From Chloroflexia bacterium (GTDB lineage Bacteria > Chloroflexota > Chloroflexia > Thermobaculales > Thermobaculaceae): DNA of 31,312 nt. Below the pieces are notes generated by a model, which saw only the letters and a list, made by a program, of their open reading frames with translations, was not told the origin of the DNA and made no database searches. This document shows, one piece after another, positions 1-7,083 of this stretch; the stretch's first letter is position 1, and each line of letters begins with the position of its first letter. The stretch is from positions 1 to 31,312 of the forward strand of contig JACDAU010000195.1 of assembly GCA_013695265.1 (NCBI GenBank), given 5' to 3'. The translations under genes and the position numbers were made by a program.

Positions 1-306
1 GTCCACGGGCAGTCCGAGCAGCGCATCCTCTATCTCCGCGGAATCCAGTGTCAACGCGGATCGGAGTGAACGTCCCTGGAGCAACTCCGTTGTCACGGAT
101 GCCGAGGCTATTGACGCGCTACACCCAAACGCCCGAAACCTTGCCTCCGTGACCGTCTGGGCGTCCGCCCGTATTTGGATCTGGATCAGTAGCTCACCGT
201 TTGTGCCGTCACCTGCCTGCCCGTTGCCCGTCGCGTTCGGGAGCGCTCCGGGGTTGCGCGGGTTCTGGAAGTGCTCGACGACCTCGGGTGTATACTCCGT
301 CAACAC
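1..306 (-). CDS. NifU/IscU-like Fe-S cluster scaffold protein (partial, left edge)
   Basis: The minus strand reads open from a GTG at 306 to the window edge, giving 102 residues of an IscU/NifU N-terminal domain. Family hallmarks are the start (EYTPEVVEHFQNPRNPGAL), the central FRAFGCSASIASASVTTELL and the following DALLGLP. Proteins of this family assemble Fe-S clusters on three cysteines in the cytoplasm. The second cysteine is present (Cys62). The position of the first (normally C-G-D) reads Asn36-Gly-Glu, so that ligand appears to be lost. The third Cys (in HCS) would lie beyond the edge. The start is supported by AGGGAG just upstream; the next codon, TTG, is an alternative. The gene lies 182 bases downstream of the aldehyde dehydrogenase on the same strand. 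Family assignment is firm; a normal scaffold function is doubtful because of the missing Cys. Confidence 0.8.
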   Translation of the reverse strand, partial: MLTEYTPEVVEHFQNPRNPGALPNATGNGQAGDGTNGELLIQIQIRADAQTVTEARFRAFGCSASIASASVTTELLQGRSLRSALTLDSAEIEDALLGLPVD

Positions 307-488
307 CGCTCCCTTTCGTTTGTTCCGCTCCACGCCGACCTTTGCCAGTTTATGGAGAGCGCGTCACATCTGCATGCAGCCTTCACCGCGATACTCTGCG
401 CCGTGGGCTAGCCGTGATGGCGCATTACTCGCTGGTCGTTCCTCGACGCGGGTTCAACCGCATACCTTGGTCAGGACGACTACGCCCG

Positions 489-2120
489 TTACTCGCCCGC
501 CGCTTCGACCTCCAGGCGCTCGGCATCCGGTGTCAACTGCTCGGTGATAATTGTTTGGCTTTGTTCCCGGAGAAACTGCTGGACGTAGTACGGGCCGAGC
601 CCGCCTTTGCCAGTTGAGCCGCTGCCCTTCCAGCCACAGAAGCTCTGAGAACCTGGCCACGCGCCAGTAGTTGCGCCACCTCGTCTATTCGCGTACGTTA
701 CGCCGGCTTCGATCTCGTCGAAGAACCGGTCCACCTCGGACAAATCCTCGCTATACACGCCCGCCGTCAGGCCGTACTCGCTGTTGTTCGCCAGCCGGAG
801 CGCCTCGTTCAACGAGTCTACCGGGGCGACCGTCAAGAACGGCACGAAAAGCTCCTCGCGGAACAGCCGGTGATCCGTCGGCAAAGCACCAACGATCGCC
901 GGTTCCACAAACGTTCCATTCGCGTACTTGCTCTCCGTCAGGCGCTTACCGCCGAACAGGATTTTGCCGTCTCGATCAGCGTCCTGCACCGCCTGGAGGT
1001 AAGTTTCTACTGCGCTCTCATTGATAACTGGACCCATGAACGTTCCCTGCTCCGTCGGCTCACCTACCACGACCGCCTGGGTCCGCTCCACCAGCAGGTG
1101 CACGAACGCGTCGTGAACCTCGCGCTGAACGTACACTCGTGAACATGCGGAACACTTCTGTCCACTGTAGCCAAACGCGGAGCGCATCACCCCTTCAGCC
1201 GCCTTTTCCAGGTCGGCGTGCGCGGTCACAATAGCGGGATTCTTCCCACCCATCTCCGTAATGCACGGTCTGGCGTAGGGCTCTGCGAACTTCCGGTAAA
1301 CGTCACTGCCAACCTCCCGTGAGCCGGTGAACACCATACCCTCGACGAGGGGATTCGTTGTCAGCTCCCCACCAATCGCGCCGCCGCCTCCTGTAATGAA
1401 GTTGATGACCCCGTCGGGCAAACCCGCCTGGGCAAACATCCGATAAACGAGCAGGCCGGTATACGGCGTGGCGGACGCTGGCTTGAAGACCACGGTATTT
1501 CCCGCGACGAGCGCGCCAGCAAGCATGCCGGTCGAGAGAGCGACGGGAAAGTTGAATGGCGCAACAACGGCCCAAACGCCGAAGGGCCGCAGCACGCTCA
1601 CGTTGCGCTCGCCCGGCATTAGCGGCACCGCGTCGCGCACATACCCGCTGTTCTGCTCCAACTCGTCACAATACGTCGAGATAAGGTCGGCGGCTTCCTC
1701 GACTTCCCCTAACGCTTCAAGCCGGTTCTTCCCCGCCTCAATGCTCAGTAGCGCCGCGATATCCACCTTTTGCGCGCGGAAATTGTCCGCCGCCGCACGC
1801 AGGAGCGTGAGCCGCTCGCCGTACGGCATATGGCTCCAGTGCCGGAAGGCCGCGTGCGCCACCTCGATCGCATGCCGGGCGTGCTCCGCTGCGCCAAGCG
1901 GAAAGCGGCCCAGGAGCACGGTGCGATCCGCGGGCGCGCGCACATCGAACTCATCCTCGGTACGCACCGGCTGGCCGCCGATATACATCGGATGGCTATC
2001 ACCAAACCCTTTCCGAACCCGGCCCAGGGACTCCTCATATGCCGAGTGAAGGATGTCCATTTCTTCCGTCGGTATCGCGGCGTACGTCACCTTCGGCACG
2101 CGAGTGGCTGTCTGCGCCAT
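489..2120 (-). CDS. 1-pyrroline-5-carboxylate dehydrogenase (aldehyde dehydrogenase family)
   Basis: This 543-residue NAD(P)-dependent aldehyde dehydrogenase probably oxidises L-glutamate gamma-semialdehyde to glutamate in proline or arginine breakdown. The catalytic set is visible: Asn190 in APFNFP, Glu289 in TEMGGKNPA and the nucleophile Cys323 in GYSGQKCSACSR. The double-Cys SGQKCSACSR block and the C-terminal GPYYVQQFLREQSQT are typical of the PruA/RocA-type P5C dehydrogenase branch. The length also matches the RocA form of about 515-545 residues. I chose the ATG at 2120 because GAGGAG lies about 10 bases upstream; an in-frame ATG at 2129 and GTG at 2138 are possible but sit on or too near that site. 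No proline dehydrogenase gene is adjacent, so the P5C substrate rests on sequence resemblance only. Confidence 0.85.
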   Translation of the reverse strand: MAQTATRVPKVTYAAIPTEEMDILHSAYEESLGRVRKGFGDSHPMYIGGQPVRTEDEFDVRAPADRTVLLGRFPLGAAEHARHAIEVAHAAFRHWSHMPYGERLTLLRAAADNFRAQKVDIAALLSIEAGKNRLEALGEVEEAADLISTYCDELEQNSGYVRDAVPLMPGERNVSVLRPFGVWAVVAPFNFPVALSTGMLAGALVAGNTVVFKPASATPYTGLLVYRMFAQAGLPDGVINFITGGGGAIGGELTTNPLVEGMVFTGSREVGSDVYRKFAEPYARPCITEMGGKNPAIVTAHADLEKAAEGVMRSAFGYSGQKCSACSRVYVQREVHDAFVHLLVERTQAVVVGEPTEQGTFMGPVINESAVETYLQAVQDADRDGKILFGGKRLTESKYANGTFVEPAIVGALPTDHRLFREELFVPFLTVAPVDSLNEALRLANNSEYGLTAGVYSEDLSEVDRFFDEIEAGVTYANRRGGATTGAWPGSQSFCGWKGSGSTGKGGLGPYYVQQFLREQSQTIITEQLTPDAERLEVEAAGE

Positions 2121-2129
2121 GTGCGGCAT

Positions 2130-2458
2130 ACTCCTCACTTAAGGCATACTTGAATCTGACCCAATTCTACCACGCGACCTCGCGAGTGATGAGCAAGCGA
2201 ATCGCGGCAGGTGGGCGTCGAATGGGTCAGAATCAGACCGAGCAGGACCGGGAATGTGCACAGCACAGAATGCCGATTCACGTTCGGGTATTTGCGACGC
2301 AGGTATGTGCCGCTCTGGTGTCAGTTGGAGGCGACTGGACGTTTACTGGCGCACGGCTCTGGCAATGATCGTGGGAGCCGTACTGTTCTCGACGGCGTCG
2401 CTCGGAATTATCTTGTCCATTTCTGTTTTTCGTGCAGCATACGGAGGAATCGGCAACA
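2130..2458. other. Intergenic region between divergent P5CDH and map genes
   Basis: This stretch of about 330 bases should hold the promoters of both flanking genes. I see the extended -10 for the minus-strand gene and a 12-13 bp inverted repeat at 2155-2167/2220-2231. Several short overlapping plus-strand reading frames occur here. None has a convincing ribosome binding site or a recognisable domain, and the one with a hydrophobic stretch (2254-2532) runs into map in another frame. I do not call a gene. Confidence 0.5.
2164..2172 (-). promoter_or_regulatory. Extended -10 promoter candidate for the P5C dehydrogenase gene
   Basis: On the minus strand TGG-TAGAAT forms an extended -10 element about 40 bases upstream of the start. 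No good -35 is seen, as expected of extended -10 promoters. One arm of an inverted repeat (TCTGACCCAATTC at 2155-2167, partner at 2220-2231) overlaps it, which could be an operator. Confidence 0.35.
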
Positions 2459-3205
2459 TTGGTAGTGAAGACCCAGGGAAGTTTGCAAGGACTCCGGCGG
2501 GCAAACCGTGCAACCGCAAAGCTACTGCGTGACCTCGGACGGATGGCGAAACCGGGGGTTAGGACGCGTGCGTTGAACGATTATGCGATGGACTACATCA
2601 GGCGGCTCGGCGCTGACCCGGTTTTTGCCACGGAGGAAAACTTCCCTGGCTGTATCAATACCTCCGTGAACGACGCGGTGGTCCACGGCGTGCCAGACGA
2701 CACTCTACTCAGGGACGGTGATATCTTGAGCATCGACGCGGGGTTGGTACTGGATGGCTACTGTGGTGACTCCACGATCACGGTCGCGATCGGCTATGCA
2801 ACGGTGGAACACCGTCGACTCATTGCGACAACCCGCGAGGCGATGCTTGCCGGTATACGGGTCGCGGTTCCAGGCAATCGAGTTGGGGACATCGGCCATG
2901 CAATCCAAACCCACGCGGAGAGCCGCGGCTATAATGTCGTGAAGGAGTTTATCGGCCACGGCCTTGGCCGCAAAATGCACGAAAAGCCCGATGTTCCCAG
3001 CGTCGGACGACGGGGTGGTGGCCCGGTACTTGAGGATGGACTCGTCATAACCATCGAGCCGATCCTTGTCGAGCGTTCACCTCGAGTGCGCGTAGACCCC
3101 AGCGACGGGTGGACGGTTCGCACCATCGATGGCGGATGGGGCGCTCAGTGGGAGCACACCATCGTCGTTCGACCGCGCGGCGCACACGTACTGAGCGAGC
3201 CGTAA
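2459..3205 (+). CDS. map: Methionine aminopeptidase, type I
   Basis: This 248-residue cytoplasmic metallopeptidase removes the initiator Met from new proteins. All five dinuclear-metal ligands are visible: Asp93 (SIDAG), Asp104 (CGDST), His167 (GHGLG), Glu200 (TIEP) and Glu232 (WEHT). The substrate-binding His76 (VVHGVP) is also present. The pita-bread fold length is normal and there is no N-terminal zinc-finger extension. I prefer the TTG at 2459: GGAGGA ends 10 bases before it, and the resulting N-terminus (VVKTQGSLQGLRRANR) aligns with where family members begin. A GTG at 2432 would add nine residues but has no ribosome binding site. The gene is not in the usual secY-adk-map context, so it may be a second, stand-alone copy. 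Confidence 0.9.
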   Translation: MVVKTQGSLQGLRRANRATAKLLRDLGRMAKPGVRTRALNDYAMDYIRRLGADPVFATEENFPGCINTSVNDAVVHGVPDDTLLRDGDILSIDAGLVLDGYCGDSTITVAIGYATVEHRRLIATTREAMLAGIRVAVPGNRVGDIGHAIQTHAESRGYNVVKEFIGHGLGRKMHEKPDVPSVGRRGGGPVLEDGLVITIEPILVERSPRVRVDPSDGWTVRTIDGGWGAQWEHTIVVRPRGAHVLSEP

Positions 3206-3273
3206 ACCAACAGTAGGCAGCCGCTGGGTTCGCGACGCGCCCAGTGCGAAGTATGTGGCGGGAGGGTGCGTCC

Positions 3274-4107
3274 ATGGAGTTTGCTGAAGCAAAACGTGGG
3301 TATGTTCAGTCCGGGTCGACGCGTCTCAGTTTCCAGGAGTTGGGCGAGGGGCCGCCCTTGATCCTGTTGCACGGCTTTCCACAAAGCGCATACTGCTGGC
3401 GTCACCAGATGCCTGCACTTGCCCGGACACACCGAGTCCTTGCGTTTGACCTAAAGGGGTATGGAGAGTCCGACAAGCCGCGCGGCGGCTACGACCTGGG
3501 TACGATGACGACCGAAATGCGCGCCGCCGTGCGGGCACTCGGCTATGAGCGCGCCGATTGGGTTGGGCATGACTGGGGCGGTGGGTTGCTATGGGCCCTC
3601 GTTCTGCGGCATCCAGAGGCTGTGGAGCGCTTTGCAATCATCAATGCTCCATTGCACAAAATCCACCCGCTGCATTCCTGGTACATCGTCCCGTTCTGCA
3701 TACCGGGCCTCATGGAGACCGTACTGACGCGTTGGAACAACCGCTTTGTCTACGGCATGCGCAGGTTTGCATCTGATCCTCGCCGCCTTGATACGCAAGC
3801 GCTGCGGGAATACGCCCGCGCTTTCGCTCTGCCGGGTGTCCACAACGCTGCGCTGGCCTGGTACCGCAGCCTGTGGAAAAGTGGGCCACAGTTGCGCTGG
3901 TGGCTCCGGCGCAAGGTGCGTAGACCATGTCTCGTCCTCTGGGGCATCCACGATCCCGCCCTTCCCGTCAGCCTGCTTCAGGGTATAGACAAGCACTTCG
4001 AGGCGCCGTTAGAGATCGTGCCGCTACCGCGATGCGGGCACTGGGTTATGGAGGAGCAGCCTGACCGCACTACCCAGGCACTTCTCAGCTTTTTCGATCA
4101 GGCTTAG
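3274..4107 (+). CDS. Alpha/beta hydrolase (epoxide hydrolase / haloalkane dehalogenase-like)
   Basis: This is a 277-residue alpha/beta-hydrolase-fold enzyme. The oxyanion motif HGFPQS lies at 33-38. The nucleophile is Asp100 in GHDWGG; an aspartate here, instead of serine, points to the epoxide hydrolase / haloacetate or haloalkane dehalogenase branch, not esterases. A late acid in GIHDPALP and the catalytic His in CGHWVMEEQP complete the triad. A lid region rich in Trp and Tyr lies between about residues 130 and 210. The natural substrate cannot be read from sequence. The start at 3274 is supported by GGGAGGG eight bases upstream; a GTG at 3244 would add ten residues but has no site. It follows map by 68 bases on the same strand, perhaps in one transcript. 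Confidence 0.85.
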   Translation: MEFAEAKRGYVQSGSTRLSFQELGEGPPLILLHGFPQSAYCWRHQMPALARTHRVLAFDLKGYGESDKPRGGYDLGTMTTEMRAAVRALGYERADWVGHDWGGGLLWALVLRHPEAVERFAIINAPLHKIHPLHSWYIVPFCIPGLMETVLTRWNNRFVYGMRRFASDPRRLDTQALREYARAFALPGVHNAALAWYRSLWKSGPQLRWWLRRKVRRPCLVLWGIHDPALPVSLLQGIDKHFEAPLEIVPLPRCGHWVMEEQPDRTTQALLSFFDQA

Positions 4108-4205
4108 ACTGGCACAGTGCCAAAAAACGCGACACGTAGGCGTGGAACGCGCTATAACACCTTGCGATATGCTGTCTGTAAAGTAATGCGAGAGGAGGTC
4201 CTAAC

Positions 4206-4448
4206 ATGGAGTCACTTATCGACGACGTTCATGGTGGCTGGCAAGTTTTCGATCGAGATGGCGCCAAAATTGGTACGGTGTACGACGTTGGTCTGGACTA
4301 CGTCCAGGTACAAAAGGGTATCTTTTCTACGACGAACATTTACATCCCGTTCCCAGCGATAGTCAGCACCGCCGACGAGCGCGTTCTTTTGGATGTGCTC
4401 GAACCTGAGATCAAGAACCTCGGTTGGGACGTACCCCCCTCAGACTAA
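4206..4448 (+). CDS. PRC-barrel / DUF2171-like small protein
   Basis: This 80-residue acidic protein begins with a strong ribosome binding site (GAGGAGGT, 8 bases before the ATG). The pattern GWQVFDRDGAKIGTVYDVG, a short strand-rich middle and IYIPFPAIV, then a repeat of short strands, matches single PRC-barrel-like domains (DUF2171 type). Such domains are found alone in Chloroflexota, Actinobacteria and Deinococci. It has no membrane segment and no catalytic motif. Related small proteins are often stress-induced or polymer-associated, but no role can be assigned here. It stands alone between a hydrolase and a convergent aminotransferase. Confidence 0.75.
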   Translation: MESLIDDVHGGWQVFDRDGAKIGTVYDVGLDYVQVQKGIFSTTNIYIPFPAIVSTADERVLLDVLEPEIKNLGWDVPPSD

Positions 4449-4490
4449 TGCGCGATCCGGTAGATTGCAATCAAGTCTCAGCACTGCAAG

Positions 4491-4534
4491 GACGCGGCGT
4501 GCCGTGTCCCTGACCGTGAGGGAGCCGCGGCGTC
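4491..4534 (+). terminator. Stem-loop candidate after the PRC-barrel gene
   Basis: Nested inverted arms GACGC/GCGTC, GCGGC/GCCGC and TCCCT/AGGGA fold this segment into an interrupted hairpin about 45 bases past the stop codon. There is no T-run, so it is at best a factor-assisted terminator between two convergent genes. Confidence 0.3.
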
Positions 4535-4675
4535 TATCCGGAACCGGTCTGACCTCGGAAGTTACCGTGGTACTGGGTGTGGTCTCGGACTTCGCCCCTG
4601 ATCGCCTTGTGGGGAAGTAGTGGTCTGGAGGTGCGGTGCTAGACCGTGCAAGCCCTACTGCCCGGTTCCGTGGCC

Positions 4676-5812
4676 CTACCTGGATCTTCGCCCCAGTACC
4701 TCGCCGACCCTCAGAACGTCTTCCTCGGTGTTGTAGAAGTGCGGCGACACTCGCAGTCCCGCGCCCCTTAACGACGTCACTACGTTTGCCGCCATTAGGC
4801 GCTCGTACTGGCCCTCGGGGTCCGCTACGCCGATGAGCACTATCCCGGAACGCCGCTCAGGCGCGAGGTTCGAAAGGACGGGGTACCCCAGACCACTAAG
4901 ATCGTGGATCAATACATCCGTCAACGTAGTCACGCGCTCGCTGATCCGCTCGATCCCCACCTCGTGTAACAGCGCAAGGGAAGCATTAAGCGCCACCATG
5001 CCCAACACGTTCGGCGTGCCCAGGCTAAAGCGCTCCGCGGTGTCCTGCAGGGTGAAGTTAAAATCAAGAAAGTTCAGCGGGTCGACGGTGCTTGCCGAGC
5101 CCACATACGCGCCAAGCTGCAACTCACGAAGCAGATCGTGTCGGCAGTACAGAAAGCCGGCGCCCGGCTCGCTCAGAAGCCATTTCTGCGAGCCGCAGGC
5201 GAGAAAGTCGATTTGACACTCCTGCACATCAAGCGGAAACGCGCCGAGCGTCTGGATGCCGTCCGCGACGAAGTAGATGTCCCGCTCCCGGCAGAGCCGC
5301 CCCACCGCCGCCATGTCGTTGCGGTACCCGGTCGCGAACATCGCGGTGCTTATTGCAATGACGCGCGTCTTGTAGTCGATCCGCGCCTGGAGCACATCAA
5401 GGTCGAGCCCACCTTGCAATTGCGGAACGACCTTCGTCAGCACGCCCTTCGGTGCAAGGTTCAGCCACGGATATATTACCGCCGGATAATCGCCTTCCAG
5501 CACTAGTACGTTGTCACCCGCGCGCAGCGGTAGGCTGTTCGCTGCGGTGTTAATACCTGACGCCGTACCCCCCATCGGTACCACTTCGTCAGATCGCGCT
5601 GCGTTGATCAGCGCCGCGACGCGCTGCGCGAACTCTTCCCGCAGCGCGAGCAGGTCTGGCAGTAACCGGTCGAAGGGCTGGCTTTCCCCGCGTGCGAAAT
5701 ATGCCGTGAGCGCCTGTATCACCCGGTGGTTTTGCGCCGAGACCGAAGCGTGGTTGAGGAACGCGTGACGATGTGTGATCGGGAACTCCCGCCGATACTC
5801 ATGTAGTTCCAT
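4676..5812 (-). CDS. PLP-dependent class V aminotransferase
   Basis: This 378-residue fold-type I PLP enzyme belongs to the class V family (NifS, isopenicillin-N epimerase and kynureninase relatives). The PLP Schiff-base lysine is Lys210 in ACGSQKWLLSEPG. The cofactor-binding Asp184 and Gln187 are in VADGIQTLG, and a phosphate-binding GGTASG lies near 81-86. No conserved Cys loop of cysteine desulfurases is seen, so an epimerase-like or aminotransferase role is more likely; the substrate is unknown. The open frame continues upstream to 6247, but that extension lacks family similarity. The ATG at 5812 has GGGAG six bases upstream and starts where relatives start (MELHEYRREFP). It is convergent with the PRC-barrel gene. 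Confidence 0.85.
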   Translation of the reverse strand: MELHEYRREFPITHRHAFLNHASVSAQNHRVIQALTAYFARGESQPFDRLLPDLLALREEFAQRVAALINAARSDEVVPMGGTASGINTAANSLPLRAGDNVLVLEGDYPAVIYPWLNLAPKGVLTKVVPQLQGGLDLDVLQARIDYKTRVIAISTAMFATGYRNDMAAVGRLCRERDIYFVADGIQTLGAFPLDVQECQIDFLACGSQKWLLSEPGAGFLYCRHDLLRELQLGAYVGSASTVDPLNFLDFNFTLQDTAERFSLGTPNVLGMVALNASLALLHEVGIERISERVTTLTDVLIHDLSGLGYPVLSNLAPERRSGIVLIGVADPEGQYERLMAANVVTSLRGAGLRVSPHFYNTEEDVLRVGEVLGRRSR

Positions 5813-6394
5813 AGTGCTCCCGCATTCCGGCCCGTATGTGGCCCTTGGTCCCGGTAGACGACTCGGCAAGCATAGCACCCTCCTGCCGTTCCGGAGCATG
5901 GCGAGACTCCGTGCACATACGCACGGGCTGGCGAGCGTCATGCTGCGCAACCTCGACGCGTATCCTGGGGTGGGATAGTAGGCAAGCCACGAGTACTGGT
6001 TGCGAACAACCCGAAGTCGGTGCGGGTACCCGTGCGGATCGACTTCGCCTGGGGCCGGACCGATGTTTTCCATTGCTCGGAGGTGGCTTGGTGACGCCGC
6101 GGATGAACAAACTTCTCCGGCGGGCGCGGCAGTCGGCACAGTGGGAAGCAAGGCGTGTGGCGCGGGTGGGGGCGGCTGCCTGCTCTTCCTCGTCGCCGAT
6201 GGACGTTGGGACGAAGTTGAGACAAGCCTCCGCCAGCACGGAGCCATGTTGACCCCCTTCGAGTTTCACTCCGGGCCCCTGCGACAAAACGCTGACCACT
6301 GTCTGCCGTGCAATGATCCGCGTTTGGACAAACACATGGATTATTGTAAATCTTTCTGACCAGTGACGAGCTCGTGCACAAAATGCCATGCTCC
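5813..6394. other. Long gap with no recognisable gene
   Basis: About 580 bases separate the aminotransferase start from the niaR operator. Open frames exist on both strands (for example 5836-6252 plus and 5938-6381 minus), but they mutually overlap, are rich in Arg, Ser and Pro as expected of chance frames in G+C-rich DNA, and show no domain or good start. No tRNA or T-box-like sequence was seen. It may be a long untranslated leader or a decayed gene. Confidence 0.4.
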
Positions 6395-6416
6395 TGTAAT
6401 GTCAGTTGACATTACA
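6395..6416. promoter_or_regulatory. 22-bp palindromic operator, probable NiaR site
   Basis: TGTAATGTCA-GT-TGACATTACA is a perfect inverted repeat of 10-bp arms around a 2-bp centre. It overlaps the -35 hexamer of the niaR promoter, the right place for an autorepressor. Binding by NiaR is inferred from position; known NiaR operators in other phyla are also TGACA/TGTCA-bearing palindromes, as far as I recall. Confidence 0.7.
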
Positions 6417-6434
6417 GACCGCGGCCTCTAGACT
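6406..6434 (+). promoter_or_regulatory. niaR-niaP promoter
   Basis: A consensus -35 TTGACA (6406-6411) is followed after exactly 17 bases by TAGACT (6429-6434). The -35 lies inside the right half of the palindrome. The predicted leader before the niaR start is about 73 bases. Confidence 0.7.
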
Positions 6435-6513
6435 CGACGGAGACAAGGATGAAGTTCGAGCTGTGCTGTGCGAAGCAGAGCTGGCGGCGGCTGCAAACGA
6501 TGCGGGAGCAACG

Positions 6514-7083
6514 ATGACGACGGAGGTGAGGCGGTCCAGGCTTTTGGACACGCTGAAGGCGGTGAGGGAACCCGTATCCGGGGGGCAGTTGTCAGTACGG
6601 TTCGGCGTCAGCCGCCAGGCTATCGTACAGGACATCGCTGTTCTGCGCTCCGGTGGCGCACAGATTGTGGCGACGAGTCGTGGATACCTGCTCGCCTCTC
6701 GATCAGCCCCAACCGTGTACCGAACTGAGGTCGCTGTCAAACACACCGCAGAGGAAGCCAGCACGGAACTACTCACCCTCGTTGACCTCGGCATCACGGT
6801 GGTGGACGTCGGGGTCGAACACACGGTGTATGGCACGCTTCGTGGCGAGCTACGGATCTCGTCACGCGTGCAGGTATACGCATTCCTGGACCGGATCGCG
6901 AGTGGGCGGTCACATCTGCTCGCGGAACTGACGGACGGACGGCATACACATACCCTCGAAGCTCCCGATGCCGCCTTGCTCAATCGTGCGCCCGAGGAGC
7001 TGGCGCGGCTCGGGTTTCTGCTTAACGAAGCGAACGCAGACGGACAAGCCCGTCGCAGCGCAGGGGAGACACTTCGACGATGA
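6514..7083 (+). CDS. niaR: NiaR-type transcriptional repressor of niacin/NAD genes
   Basis: This 189-residue regulator has an N-terminal winged helix (HTH_11 type, about residues 9-58; GVSRQAIVQDIAVLR is the recognition region) and a C-terminal 3H domain. The 3H histidines are visible: His77 (VKH), His103 (GVEHTVYG), and His144 and His146 (GRHTHTL). In characterised NiaR proteins (YrxA, TM1602) this domain binds a metal and senses nicotinic acid. The length matches the family (about 175-190). The ATG at 6514 has GGGAG five bases upstream; the frame stays open back to 6406 but would run into the operator. Its stop overlaps the niaP start (ATGA), so the two are translationally coupled. Autoregulation through the palindrome at 6395-6416 is likely. 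Confidence 0.88.
   Translation: MTTEVRRSRLLDTLKAVREPVSGGQLSVRFGVSRQAIVQDIAVLRSGGAQIVATSRGYLLASRSAPTVYRTEVAVKHTAEEASTELLTLVDLGITVVDVGVEHTVYGTLRGELRISSRVQVYAFLDRIASGRSHLLAELTDGRHTHTLEAPDAALLNRAPEELARLGFLLNEANADGQARRSAGETLRR

Noticed and set aside
2254..2532. Short plus-strand frame with a hydrophobic stretch before map
   Set aside because: No ribosome binding site, and it overlaps the start of map in a different frame.
4110..4122. TGGCACAGTGCCA palindrome followed by AAAAAA as a terminator
   Set aside because: For the plus-strand hydrolase the run after the stem is A, not T, and no minus-strand gene ends there; the loop is also too short.
5813..6247. N-terminal extension of the aminotransferase frame to 6247
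   Set aside because: The extra residues are Pro-, Ser- and Arg-rich with no family similarity, and the ATG at 5812 has a ribosome binding site at the usual family start.
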